Shown here: one piece after another, positions 35,410-44,194 of the stretch
Layout of the letters: the number at the start of each line of letters is the position of its first letter
Position numbering within the stretch: the stretch's first letter is position 1
Source: Burkholderia sp. S171
Lineage (GTDB): Bacteria > Pseudomonadota > Gammaproteobacteria > Burkholderiales > Burkholderiaceae
Assembly: GCF_009766085.1 (NCBI RefSeq)
Contig: NZ_LMUF01000039.1
Span: 57,916 to 117,344, forward strand
DNA length: 59,429 nt
Direction: 5' to 3'
Made by a program: the position numbers and the translations under genes
The notes under the pieces: model-generated
Database searches by the model: none
The model's input: the letters and a program-made list of their open reading frames with translations, nothing else
Told to the model about the DNA's origin: nothing

Positions 35410-35801
35410 GATGTGCCATCCAAGATTGGTAACGGTTTCAATACGAATTGGCCAGATTGCGCGAAGTGACAATTGCGCTTCACGAAGAGCATTGCTTTTT
35501 TGTCGTCAATCCTGCTTCCGTTTCTGCTTCGAGTTATGTGTCTGGCCGGCCCTTGCCACAAGACTCACCCGCGCGCTTGTTATGCACGCGCAGCGGTAGA
35601 TACGGACGAATTGCCTGTGGAGTGCGTGATGCAGTGCATCTACAACATCGCTTGTTGTGCGATCGAGTCGCGCCCGGAGTGAGGTCGCTTGGGCACGAAT
35701 TCAGTGTAGGTCAAAGTTTTTAAAAATCGATGTCATCCCTAGTTCGGAATAGGTTTGCGTACAAGTATCAGCAGCAGCACGCCTTTGGCGTTCCGCGCTT
35801 T
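35410..35801. other. Intergenic region with only a doubtful small frame
   Basis: About 390 bases between aqpZ and the next minus-strand gene. The only candidate is the small Cys-rich frame listed separately. No terminator or repeat stands out. Confidence 0.4.
35473..35682 (+). CDS. Possible small secreted Cys-rich peptide
   Basis: A 69-codon frame with a TTG start encodes an N-terminus like a signal peptide (KSIAFLSSILLPFLL), then a short Cys-rich tail with six cysteines, including CVMQC and ACC. There is no strong ribosome binding site, and no family is recognised. It is reported only because the signal-plus-cysteines pattern is unusual for a chance frame. Confidence 0.25.
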   Translation: MRFTKSIAFLSSILLPFLLRVMCLAGPCHKTHPRACYARAAVDTDELPVECVMQCIYNIACCAIESRPE

Positions 35802-36209
35802 CTACTGTTTAAGCAATTGCCATTTGCTATCCGGGCCGCCGTCTTTGCAAGCAGTCGGCGCCCAGGTTTGCGTCTGGCCTTTTGCCTTGGCGACGATAGC
35901 AAGCGTCCGGCAATTCCGGTCACCCTCCTTGCGCGTATTGAGCGGCGTAATGCTGCCCTCTACATGAACCGGATTTCCGGTGCCGTCATTGTTCCAGTCA
36001 AGCGCTTCACCGTCCTGCTTCGAGTCCAGGGCCGTTCGTGCAGCATGGTTGAGTTGCTGCAGGTCACGCTGTTTCATATAACTAATCGGCGTGTCCATCA
36101 GAAAGCCAAGATTGGCTGCGTAGGAGCCCGCGGCATAGCTTAGGAATACGCTGCAAATAGCTAACCGAAGCCAGCCGGCGCGGCCCCACGAGGATGATCG
36201 ATTGTGCAT
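35802..36209 (-). CDS. Exported surface-antigen-like protein (RT0821/Lpp0805 type)
   Basis: A 135-residue protein with an N-terminal signal (LAICSVFLSYAAGSYAA). The mature sequence matches the pattern of RT0821/Lpp0805 surface proteins: RDLQQLNHAARTALDSKQDG, then LDWNNDGTGNPV and a conserved CRTL/ACKDGG pair of cysteine motifs. It is probably a periplasmic or outer-membrane-associated protein of unknown role. Confidence 0.6.
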   Translation of the reverse strand: MHNRSSSWGRAGWLRLAICSVFLSYAAGSYAANLGFLMDTPISYMKQRDLQQLNHAARTALDSKQDGEALDWNNDGTGNPVHVEGSITPLNTRKEGDRNCRTLAIVAKAKGQTQTWAPTACKDGGPDSKWQLLKQ

Positions 36210-36254
36210 AAAGCTTCCTTAAAGTACGGCTTGCCACTGGACTTGGCCGGCCGT

Positions 36255-37673
36255 TCAAACATGAAAGTCTGCCGCCATATCCTCGTCCGTCCGGGCGACT
36301 ATCCGGCCGCTTCGGACGGCTTGGGTGAACAGGTCGAAATCGCGTTCAACCTGATCCGCATAGTCCTTCGAATAGGTCACCAGCGCTTCAGCGAATTGAG
36401 CACCCTGGCCCAGATAGGCGCTGATCTCGATAGCCTTGCCGCTCGCTTTTGCATGAGCGCGCGCGAGTATCCAGCCGCATAAGCGGGCGTAACCTTCCAG
36501 CACGTCGATATCGAATAATTCGATGTTCGCCGACAGCTTCATGTCCCGCAGCTGCCGGAAATAGAAATGGCGTCCCGATGGCCCGGTCGCCCAGCCAAGG
36601 AAGATGTCGCTGGCGGCCTGCATCACGCGCTGGCCGCGCACCACGCGCTCGCCGGCATGGTCCAGCCGCTCGGCATCGGAATGCTGTTCGATCACGGAGG
36701 GCCGCGCTTCCTTGATCTGCAGGAACATGGGTTTCCCCAGTTCATCCATCATCAACAGAACCAGGCAGCGAGTCCCCACGCTGCCGACGCCCACTACCTT
36801 GAACGCAAGATCCTGCGCAGTGAAATGTTTAAGCAGCGCCCGTCGGTCGTGGCTAAGCGTTTTCACATACTGCGGAAACATCCCCTTGATCAACGCTTGC
36901 CAGTTCCCCAGCTTGACCCAGTCATCATCGGCTTCGAACAGCGTGTTCGTGCCGTGCACGTGGAACATGCCCGGCGGCATGTCGCGAAGAGTCCAGGCAT
37001 CGGTTTCGTCATTAAATTCAGCCACCTTCTCAAGCATGCTGTCGTGTGTGCGGTTCGCTGCTTTTTCCATGCCTTTACGCAACGCGCGCCTGCGCTCGGG
37101 CGTCACGGCGGTCTCAAGCATCCGGTCGAAAGTAATGCGCTCGTACCAAAGCTCCAGGGCGCTATAACGTGCGTATTCCTGCATGCGCGTCTGGTATTGC
37201 GTCACCAGGGATTCGATCAGACTCTCGCCTGTCAGGCGGCTTAAGCGCATGTGCCGTGCGGCCACCATGAAGCTTGCAGCCAGTCGTTTGAGATCCCATT
37301 CCCACGGGCCGAGCGCGACTTCATCGAAATCATTCAGGTCGAACACGAGCTGGCGTTCCGGCGTCGCGAATCCGCCGAAGTTCATCAAATGCGCGTCGCC
37401 GCAAATGGGCATGACCAAGCCCGTATTTGATATCTTGCCAAGGTCGTTAGCCTGCAGGATCGCGCTGCCCCTGAAGAACGTAAATGGCGATGCCATCATC
37501 CGCCCGTATCTGAGCGGGATCAGCCGTTCTACGCGTCCCTTGCTGTTTTGCTCAAGCAGTTCAATGGGGTCGCGGTCGATCGTTCCAATCTTGGCGTGCG
37601 CCGAACGGGCCATGTGCTCGCGGTGCGCTTTTCCCGCTGCCATACGCGACGCCGTCTTGTTTTCAGCCGCCAT
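36255..37673 (-). CDS. DUF2252 domain protein
   Basis: A 472-residue cytoplasmic protein of the DUF2252 family. Landmarks are PLRYGRMMASPFTFFRG near residue 52, PICGDAHLMNFGGFATPERQ near 88, and FDLNDFDEVALGPWEWDLKR near 110. The GDAH...N and DFD...WDLKR blocks recall aminoglycoside-phosphotransferase/kinase-like folds, so a phosphotransferase role is possible but unproven. No operon partner is evident. Confidence 0.82.
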   Translation of the reverse strand: MAAENKTASRMAAGKAHREHMARSAHAKIGTIDRDPIELLEQNSKGRVERLIPLRYGRMMASPFTFFRGSAILQANDLGKISNTGLVMPICGDAHLMNFGGFATPERQLVFDLNDFDEVALGPWEWDLKRLAASFMVAARHMRLSRLTGESLIESLVTQYQTRMQEYARYSALELWYERITFDRMLETAVTPERRRALRKGMEKAANRTHDSMLEKVAEFNDETDAWTLRDMPPGMFHVHGTNTLFEADDDWVKLGNWQALIKGMFPQYVKTLSHDRRALLKHFTAQDLAFKVVGVGSVGTRCLVLLMMDELGKPMFLQIKEARPSVIEQHSDAERLDHAGERVVRGQRVMQAASDIFLGWATGPSGRHFYFRQLRDMKLSANIELFDIDVLEGYARLCGWILARAHAKASGKAIEISAYLGQGAQFAEALVTYSKDYADQVERDFDLFTQAVRSGRIVARTDEDMAADFHV

Positions 37674-37795
37674 CTACGCCCCTTTTATGTTGCTTACGCC
37701 GCTTGTTCACGTTGTTTGCTCAGGTCACGCACCGGCCGCACGTCGCCTTGCACGAGCGGCCGGTCCGCATCACGGCTCCTTTTCCGGCTAGCCGG

Positions 37796-38404
37796 TTACT
37801 TGATTGGAGCGCCGTTGCGTGTCACCAGTACGGCAGTCGCTTCAATAAATTCGGCGTGGACGCTGTCGCCGACCTTTATTCCCTTGAGCGAAACGTCGGG
37901 TCCCGCTTGCAACGTTTCTGTTTTATTCGGGCCGCGAATCGTGATGGTCCGCTTTGCAGGGTTGACCTTCTGAACCGTTGCCAGCACTTGTACCCGACGT
38001 GCGGTCGCAGTCGAGCCGCCGGATGCCGGGATGGTCGCGGTTTCGTCGACCCGCTCGCGAATACCGTTCGATGCCACCTTGGTGGCGCGGATCAGCACGG
38101 CGTTTTCGTACCGGATATGCACAACATCGCCGATCTGCAACTTGCTGACGTCGCCTACTTCGGGATTCACGGCAATATCGACGACTCTGCCGCCCGCGCC
38201 CTGCAACGAGACACTATTCGATGCAGTGTCGATGCCGACCACCCGTGCCTGGACTTCCGCGGTGGCGGCGCCACCCACTCCGCCTGGACCGGCGGCAGAG
38301 GCTGCGTTCTGTGAAAACGCCGGAGCGGCAAACAGGGCGGAAACAACGATTGCTGCCGTGAGTGTGTTGATGCTGAAAATCCGCGACGGGTGTTTGCGAG
38401 TCAT
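37796..38404 (-). CDS. Exported hypothetical protein
   Basis: A 202-residue protein with a signal peptide ending around FAAPAFSQ. The mature part is beta-rich with two similar halves: VQARVVGIDTASNSVSLQG with LQIGDVVHIRYENAVLI, and VLATVQKVNPAKRTITIRG with IKVGDSVHAEFIEATAVLV. This suggests a duplicated OB- or SH3-like beta domain. The function is unknown. Confidence 0.75.
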   Translation of the reverse strand: MTRKHPSRIFSINTLTAAIVVSALFAAPAFSQNAASAAGPGGVGGAATAEVQARVVGIDTASNSVSLQGAGGRVVDIAVNPEVGDVSKLQIGDVVHIRYENAVLIRATKVASNGIRERVDETATIPASGGSTATARRVQVLATVQKVNPAKRTITIRGPNKTETLQAGPDVSLKGIKVGDSVHAEFIEATAVLVTRNGAPIK

Positions 38405-38491
38405 TAGGGAATCCTTTCGTTCGTTGCGATGTTGATGGATGCGGATGACCGGCGAAACGCCGGGGTGTGATGCCTGTGCCTGCGTACGTGA

Positions 38492-38896
38492 TTACCTGCG
38501 CGACTTGGACAGCAAGTGGCCCAGCCCGAGGTTGGTCGCTATCTGCCAGATGTACACGCGGGAGTAACGGACGCCGTATCTCGACTCGATCAATGCCCGC
38601 AATCGCGCATTGGTCCACGCCTCACTGTCGAAACCATGATCCCTGGCTGAACTGTGAAGCGCCGCGGATATCCACTCGAGGGCTTGCTGATCCAGTACGG
38701 AAGAACGTCCGCCCACGCCCAACTGTTTCAACGCGTCCAGGCCACCGGCGTCAATCAGCGCCTTATAGCGTTTCACTGTCGCCATCGACAGATGAAGGCG
38801 CTCGGCAACGTCATCCAGCGACGCCCCGTCGAGCAGCATCTGTCCCGCCGTCATTCGGCGTACGACGCTTGGAAGGTTCTCGGGCTGAGAAAGCAT
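38492..38896 (-). CDS. Helix-turn-helix protein resembling IS630 transposase N-terminus
   Basis: A 134-residue protein. A homeodomain-like HTH is near residues 12-45 (LDDVAERLHLSMATVKRYK), and a winged HTH segment follows near the C-terminus (LRALIESRYGVRYSRVYIWQ). This pair of domains is found at the start of IS630-type transposases, but no DDE domain or inverted repeats follow, so it may be a domesticated regulator. The ATG at 38896 is chosen for its upstream AAGGAC; the frame is open to an ATG at 39046. Confidence 0.6.
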   Translation of the reverse strand: MLSQPENLPSVVRRMTAGQMLLDGASLDDVAERLHLSMATVKRYKALIDAGGLDALKQLGVGGRSSVLDQQALEWISAALHSSARDHGFDSEAWTNARLRALIESRYGVRYSRVYIWQIATNLGLGHLLSKSRR

Positions 38897-39624
38897 CTGT
38901 GCACTCGTCCTTGTCTCATCAGGAATGCACGGCAGTCCGTCGCCGCTCGTTTTTAACTCCGGCTCGCCAGGGCGGCCAGATCTCTGTTTTGAAACACTCC
39001 GGCCCTCTGTTTCGATTTTCAAAAGAACATAAATATCCGGGGACATCCGTCAGGCGAATAACTATTAACGCAGTTAATTACGCTGTTGCGCCAGCCGTCG
39101 GAATAGCGTTCCCGGAGGTTAAGTTCATTACCAATATCTGTTTTTTTCAGATTTGGGGTCGCTTTTGTACAAAATTTCTTACTTGAAATTTACTGGAATC
39201 TTGTCTAACGCGCGTGATGACCTATCTGCCCTGACGAACGTTTGCTAACGTTTTTATGAAACGTATCGGGCCGATTGAATGTGGCCTGCGTCAGTTACAA
39301 AATAATATTGGCAAACCGTAAAACGTTTGCTAGCATCCGTAACAAATGTAATCCTGCTTTCGCACTGCGCAAAGCAGATCCGCACGGGACACACGTGCCC
39401 TGTTATGTCTCTGAGAGGACTAACGTATGGCTATTTCTCGTTCCACGCAGTTCGTTTAAACCATATCGTCCTTCCGCTTTTATCGCGGAAAACCGATTTA
39501 TAGAATCATGGAAAACCGCTTCCCGGCATGCCAGGAAGCGGTTCCGTTCGTGTGCCCGAAAAGCGTTATTTTAATAACGCTGAAGGGTTATCTGCATCTT
39601 GTGAAATTAACGTTGGAAAGATCC
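38897..39624. other. AT-rich upstream region of the envelope operon
   Basis: About 730 bases with no confident gene, markedly AT-richer than its surroundings between 39050 and 39620. It holds near-repeats AACGTTTGCTAAC (39237 region) and AACGTTTGCTAGC (39322 region), and a strong hairpin (39514-39543). It presumably contains the promoter of the operon starting at 39625. Confidence 0.5.
39514..39543 (+). promoter_or_regulatory. Leader hairpin before the envelope operon
   Basis: A perfect 10-bp inverted repeat, AACCGCTTCC / GGAAGCGGTT, encloses the self-complementary GGCATGCC. It ends about 80 bases before the first start codon. No T-run follows, so it is not a simple terminator; it may be an RNA leader structure or a protein-binding palindrome. 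Confidence 0.5.
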
Positions 39625-40428
39625 ATGAGCAGCTATAGGCGGTTATTCGTCCGAAGATCGCTGTCTGGCTTGATTATTGCGGCCTGGGCGAATCTGGCGT
39701 TCGCGCAGAGCGCCGCAGATGAGGCTAATAAAAGCAATAATCCGCTGAATCTGGCTGCTTCATTCAATATTCAAAATTACTACACGCCCAGCGTATTCGG
39801 TACGAGTTCTCACACTAATGATTTGTTGCTGCGCCCGACTATTCCAATTGGGCCGAACGGCGTGATAGGCGTACCGCAAATCTTTCGCGGAACCTTGCCT
39901 GTCAGTACCCGCCCTGATCCCAATGGCGGATACAACACGGGATTGGGCGATCTCAACCTTTTCGATATCTTCTTGCTCTCTCAGGAAGGCGTTCAGATAG
40001 GCGTCGGACCGCTGATTACCCTGCCGACCGCCACCGACCCAAGTTTGGGGACGGGTAAGTGGCAAGCCGGTCTGGCGGCAGTCGCGGTGAGTGCGACCAA
40101 AGAACGGTTGCTGGGCGCGCTGGTGCAGTGGCAGCACTCGTTTGCCGGGCAGGATAGTCGCCCGGCTGTTCAGTCGCTGACGGCCCAGCCTTTCGGTATC
40201 TTTAACTTGCCGGGTGGCTGGTATATACGCTCGACCGGCACCTGGACGTTCGACCTGCAGCAAGGGAGCTATTACATCCCCGTCGGCCTGGGCGGCGGCA
40301 AAGCATGGAAAAGTGGTTCGACCATTTACAACGCGTACATAGAGCCGCAGTATTCGGTCGCACATTCAGGGCGCGGTGTTCCGCAATTCACCATTTTTGC
40401 CGGCTTGAACATGACGTTCGGCAAATGA
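39625..40428 (+). CDS. Outer-membrane barrel-like exported protein
   Basis: A 267-residue protein with a signal peptide (SLSGLIIAAWANLAFAQ). The mature part alternates hydrophobic residues as in beta-barrels (FNIQNYYTPSVFG, FDIFLLSQEGVQIGVGPLIT) and ends in FAGLNMTFGK with an aromatic near the C-terminus. It resembles the neuromedin U-like/transporter group seen with DUF1254 proteins. The ATG at 39625 follows GGAAAG. It overlaps or nearly overlaps the following DUF1254 gene. Confidence 0.7.
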   Translation: MSSYRRLFVRRSLSGLIIAAWANLAFAQSAADEANKSNNPLNLAASFNIQNYYTPSVFGTSSHTNDLLLRPTIPIGPNGVIGVPQIFRGTLPVSTRPDPNGGYNTGLGDLNLFDIFLLSQEGVQIGVGPLITLPTATDPSLGTGKWQAGLAAVAVSATKERLLGALVQWQHSFAGQDSRPAVQSLTAQPFGIFNLPGGWYIRSTGTWTFDLQQGSYYIPVGLGGGKAWKSGSTIYNAYIEPQYSVAHSGRGVPQFTIFAGLNMTFGK

Positions 40429-40442
40429 CTGACGGTGCTTCC

Positions 40443-41849
40443 ATGAAACTTAGATATCTCGTTAAATTCGGAATACTAATGATTACGGTGGTGCTTGCTG
40501 GTATTTCACCTGCAACCGCGCAGCAGGAGTCGGGCAGCGTGACGCCTCAGGAAACGGAGGCTATCGCCAAGGAGGCATTCATTTATGCCTACCCTATGTT
40601 GTTCAACTACAAGACGCTTTACCAGCAGACGCAGGACAGGAACTCAAAGGCGTATATCGGCGGATTCGGTAAATTTCGCCATTATTCGCAAGTGTACGGG
40701 CCTGACAACAAGGAAATAGTCACGCCAAACAACGACACCCCGTATTCGTGGGCATGGCTGGATCTGCGCCGTGAGCCCTGGGTATTGTCGGTTCCGAAAC
40801 TTCCCGACGATCGCTATTACGTGTTTCAGTGGATTGACCTGTACACCTACAATTTTGCTTACGTCGGCTCTCGCGCGACCGGCAACGGCGTTGGCCACTA
40901 CTTGCTGGCAGGTCCAGGCTGGAGCGGATCGACGCCGCCGGGTATCGACAAGGTCTTCAAGTCGGAGACCGATCTCATTCTGACGCTTGGCCGTACCGCG
41001 CTCAATGGTCCCTCCGATGTCGGTCACGTCGTTCGCATACAGGATCAGTACGGCCTGACGCCGCTCTCAAGCTTCGAACACACCACGCCGCCGCCGGCTG
41101 TCGCAAGCGTGACCTTTCCCAAGTGGAACGAGGCGAGGGCGACCTCGATCGACTTCATTGGTTACCTGAATTTTCTATTGCAATTCACGCAGCCGCCCAA
41201 TCCGTCCGAGGCCGATCTCATGCAGCGTTTTGCCAAGATCGGGATTGCGCCGGGCAAGCCGTTCGAGGCTAGCAAGCTTGATCCGGCAACCCGCGAAGCA
41301 CTGGAACGCGGTGTGACCGATGGCAAGCAGGCGTTGGCCGCTACCGAGAAATCGACAACCGGTTCCTTCGGTCTCTTCGGTTCGCGCGACGACTTGAAGA
41401 ACGACTACATGACGCGTGCGGTCGCGGCCGCAATGGGTATCTACGGCAATACGAAGGAAGAAGCGGTGTATGTCGGGTATCACGTCGATGCGGACAACAA
41501 GCAACTCGTAGGAACGCAGCCCTACGTTCTGCACTTCGACAAGAAAGACCTTCCGCCTGCCAAGTTCTTCTGGTCAATGACGCTGTACGACCTGCCGGGA
41601 CGCCACCTTGTCGCGAACCCGATCGATCGTTATTCGATCGGCGATCGCACGAAACACCTGAAGTATGGCGCCGATGGCTCGCTCGATATTTACGTCCAGC
41701 ATGAATCGCCGGGCAAGGGAAAAGAAGCGAACTGGCTGCCGGCGCCCACGGGTGCCTACACGCTGATCACGCGCATCTACGGGCCGAACGCCGCAGTGCT
41801 GGATGGAACATGGCAACTCGTGAAGCCGAAGAAAGCAGGTGGAGGTTAA
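40443..41849 (+). CDS. DUF1254/DUF1214 exported protein
   Basis: A 468-residue periplasmic protein. The signal peptide begins MKLRYLVKFGILMITVVLAG and ends PATAQ. The DUF1254 domain spans about residues 40-190, with EAFIYAYPML and the hallmark TPNNDTPYSWAWLDL. The C-terminal DUF1214 domain spans about 340-460 (FFWSMTLYDLPGRHLVANP). The molecular function is unknown. An ATG at 40425 gives a four-base overlap with the upstream stop; 40443 is preferred because it starts the signal peptide. Confidence 0.85.
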   Translation: MKLRYLVKFGILMITVVLAGISPATAQQESGSVTPQETEAIAKEAFIYAYPMLFNYKTLYQQTQDRNSKAYIGGFGKFRHYSQVYGPDNKEIVTPNNDTPYSWAWLDLRREPWVLSVPKLPDDRYYVFQWIDLYTYNFAYVGSRATGNGVGHYLLAGPGWSGSTPPGIDKVFKSETDLILTLGRTALNGPSDVGHVVRIQDQYGLTPLSSFEHTTPPPAVASVTFPKWNEARATSIDFIGYLNFLLQFTQPPNPSEADLMQRFAKIGIAPGKPFEASKLDPATREALERGVTDGKQALAATEKSTTGSFGLFGSRDDLKNDYMTRAVAAAMGIYGNTKEEAVYVGYHVDADNKQLVGTQPYVLHFDKKDLPPAKFFWSMTLYDLPGRHLVANPIDRYSIGDRTKHLKYGADGSLDIYVQHESPGKGKEANWLPAPTGAYTLITRIYGPNAAVLDGTWQLVKPKKAGGG

Positions 41850-41908
41850 CATCGAGTCGATCGAGATTCGGTGGAAGATAAGTTTTACTAATCGATATTG
41901 AGGGTGGC

Positions 41909-42354
41909 ATGAAGGGAATTTTATTGACTGCAGTGATTGCCATGACGGGCAGCACTGCGTTTGCAGCCAAGCCTGCTGTGTATCCGGCGCATGGGCAAAG
42001 CGCCAGCAAGCAGTCGCAGGATGACGGCGCGTGCTACGCGTGGGCCAAGCAAAACACGGGCATCGATCCCGCGGTCGTTGCCGGCACGCCGCCGCCGCCT
42101 CAGGGACCCACGGGCGCGCGAGTAGGCGGCGCGGCGCAGCGGCCGGCGCGCTCATTGGCGACGTGAACCACAACGACCCGGGACACGGCGCGGCCGTTGG
42201 TGCGACCGCTGGGGCAGTAGTAGGCGGCGCACGTAGCCGTCGGCAACATGCCGCCCAGGCGCAGAACGCACAAGCTAACCAGCAAGCTGAGATGAACACG
42301 TACTGGCGTGCCTACGGCGCATGCATGCAGGGGCGGGGATACACCGTCCAGTAA
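41909..42354 (+). pseudogene. Frameshifted glycine-zipper exported protein
   Basis: The frame from 41909 encodes a signal peptide (LLTAVIAMTGSTAFAAK) and CYAWAKQNTGIDPAV, then shifts at about 42125-42150 in a GC-rich run. The expected continuation lies in another frame: AAGALIGDVNHNDPGHGAAV and GATAGAVVGG, a glycine-zipper membrane motif, ending YWRAYGACMQGRGYTVQ. One missing base explains it. This is a real inactivating mutation or a sequencing error. Intact, it would be a roughly 148-residue YMGG-type Gly-zipper protein. Confidence 0.7.
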
Positions 42355-42387
42355 TTGACCGCGAAACCACTTAGCGAAGGAGCCAGT

Positions 42388-43362
42388 ATGGACACGTACA
42401 ACAAGCAGGCCGGTGCGCGCAAGAGCGTGCGCCGGGAGCTGACGGCGGTCGCGTTAGCCAGTGTTGTGCTCGGCATTCCAACTGTTGCCCGAGCGACAGA
42501 AGGGGGTATCGGGCGACCGGTAACCGGTATGCAGGTCATGCCTTATGCCGGCATCGTGCCGCCCACGTCGGACTGGATCTTTTCCGTCTCGACCATCTAT
42601 TACGAAGGATCGTTCGGGAAAAGTAAATCAATCCCAATCGCGGGGACGGTTACTGCTGGTCTCAATTTCCACGTCTCATACACCATCCTTAACGCGGTCA
42701 AGACGTGGGGTATCACAGCCGGGGGATGGAACTTTGCATCGTCGTTCGGCGTGCCATTTCAATACACGTCGGTGTCGTCGTTCAATGGCCGGCTGCCAAA
42801 CGATAAGGCCACGCAATTCGCGGATATTTTCTTTACGCCGGTCGTGGCTGGATACCACCTGACCAAGACTGACCATATTGCGTTGAGCGTCCAGATGTAT
42901 GCACCCACCGGCGCTTACAGCACCAGCCGTCTTGCCAACGCCGGACAGAACACGTGGACGTTCATTCCGACTGTCGCGTACACGAAGCTCCTGCCTGAAC
43001 ATAACGTCGAACTGTCAGCGAACTACGGTGTCGAGTTCTATACGGCTAACGACCAGACGCACTACCACAACGCCCCGATCAGCGTGCTCGACCTGCTTGC
43101 GCTGAAGCGCTTCACGGGAGGATGGGGTGTGGGTGTGGTCGGCGGCTGGATTCAGCAGCTCGGCGATGACACCGGCGGCATCGCCAACTTGACAGGTGGC
43201 ACCAGTGGTCATTCCTTGGGGATCGGTCCAACGGCGACGTGGTCAGGGAAGCTGAGCAGCACGCCGGTGTCGGCATCGCTGCGATGGGTCAATGAATTTG
43301 CAGTGAGTAACCGCCCGAAGGGAAATGCGGTCGAACTTTCAATCAGCGCCACTTTCCAATAA
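42388..43362 (+). CDS. Outer-membrane SphA/phenol-pathway-type transporter
   Basis: A 324-residue protein with a signal peptide ending near PTVARA. It has the COG4313-like barrel features: MQVMPYAGIVPPTSDWIFS, LSVQMYAPTGAY, FIPTVAYTKLLP, and a C-terminal aromatic (ATFQ). Family members are annotated as transporters or MetA-pathway proteins for hydrophobic compounds. The ATG has GAAGGAG upstream. It is 33 bases after the glycine-zipper gene. Confidence 0.75.
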   Translation: MDTYNKQAGARKSVRRELTAVALASVVLGIPTVARATEGGIGRPVTGMQVMPYAGIVPPTSDWIFSVSTIYYEGSFGKSKSIPIAGTVTAGLNFHVSYTILNAVKTWGITAGGWNFASSFGVPFQYTSVSSFNGRLPNDKATQFADIFFTPVVAGYHLTKTDHIALSVQMYAPTGAYSTSRLANAGQNTWTFIPTVAYTKLLPEHNVELSANYGVEFYTANDQTHYHNAPISVLDLLALKRFTGGWGVGVVGGWIQQLGDDTGGIANLTGGTSGHSLGIGPTATWSGKLSSTPVSASLRWVNEFAVSNRPKGNAVELSISATFQ

Positions 43363-43372
43363 AGGGGGCGAC

Positions 43373-44194
43373 GTGCCAAGACACTATCACCGACCAATAC
43401 GCGGCGTGCTTATCGCGTTGGGCATCAGCGCGGTCAATGCATTCGCGCAAACAAGCCCCGACCCGGCGAGCGCTGCAGTGGCCACATCCGCAGCGACTGC
43501 TGCGCAACCCGAGCGCCAGCAGCAGGCGCTAGATGCGTTGTCGTCCATGGGACGCTATCTGCGCTCGCTGAGCCGCCTCGACGTGACCGCGTCGACCGCG
43601 ACCGATGCCGTTCTCGATAGTGGACAGACCGTCGCGTTTCTTCATGAAACAGACCTGAAGGTGGAGCGGCCGAATCGCATGAGGGCGGATATCACCGGAA
43701 GTCGCGGCGACAAAGGGCTGATCTACGACGGCAGGACATTCACCATCTTCAATACGTCCGAGGGCTACTACTCGAAGAACCCTGCGCCGGCCACGATCGA
43801 CCTGCTGGTTCGCGAGTTGTCGACCGTGTACAACATTGATACCCCGCTCGCGGATTTGTTTTACTGGGGCGACGGCAAGGTCGATGACGCGGCGTTGACG
43901 TCAGCGCTTTTCATCGGGCTGGAGCGCGTGGATACGCGCTGGTGCAATCACTACGCGTATCAGCAGCAGGGCGCCGACTGGGAGCTCTGGATTCAGAGCG
44001 GAACACGCCCGTTGCCGTGCCGCATGGAGATTGTCGATACAACCCAGGACGCACGTCCACGACACGTCGTGACTTATCACTGGAAACTCAATCCCGATTT
44101 TTCTGCGTCGACCTTTACTTTCCGGCCCGCGGCGAATGCAAAAGCGATCGAACTGAAGCCTGCTACGCATACGCCGTATGAGGAGAGCGAATGA
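43373..44194 (+). CDS. DUF2092 exported protein
   Basis: A 273-residue periplasmic protein. A GTG at 43373, with GGGGGC just upstream, gives a signal peptide (GVLIALGISAVNAFAQ). The DUF2092 core spans about residues 55-250 (LHETDLKVERPNRMRADITG, DGRTFTIFNTSEGYYSKNPA). The fold resembles LolA/outer-membrane lipoprotein carriers, which suggests binding of lipid or a hydrophobic ligand. Its stop overlaps the next start by four bases (ATGA). Confidence 0.8.
   Translation: MPRHYHRPIRGVLIALGISAVNAFAQTSPDPASAAVATSAATAAQPERQQQALDALSSMGRYLRSLSRLDVTASTATDAVLDSGQTVAFLHETDLKVERPNRMRADITGSRGDKGLIYDGRTFTIFNTSEGYYSKNPAPATIDLLVRELSTVYNIDTPLADLFYWGDGKVDDAALTSALFIGLERVDTRWCNHYAYQQQGADWELWIQSGTRPLPCRMEIVDTTQDARPRHVVTYHWKLNPDFSASTFTFRPAANAKAIELKPATHTPYEESE

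Noticed and set aside
41909..42354. Programmed frameshifting in the glycine-zipper gene
   Set aside because: No slippery heptamer or downstream pseudoknot is apparent; a one-base deletion or sequencing error is simpler.
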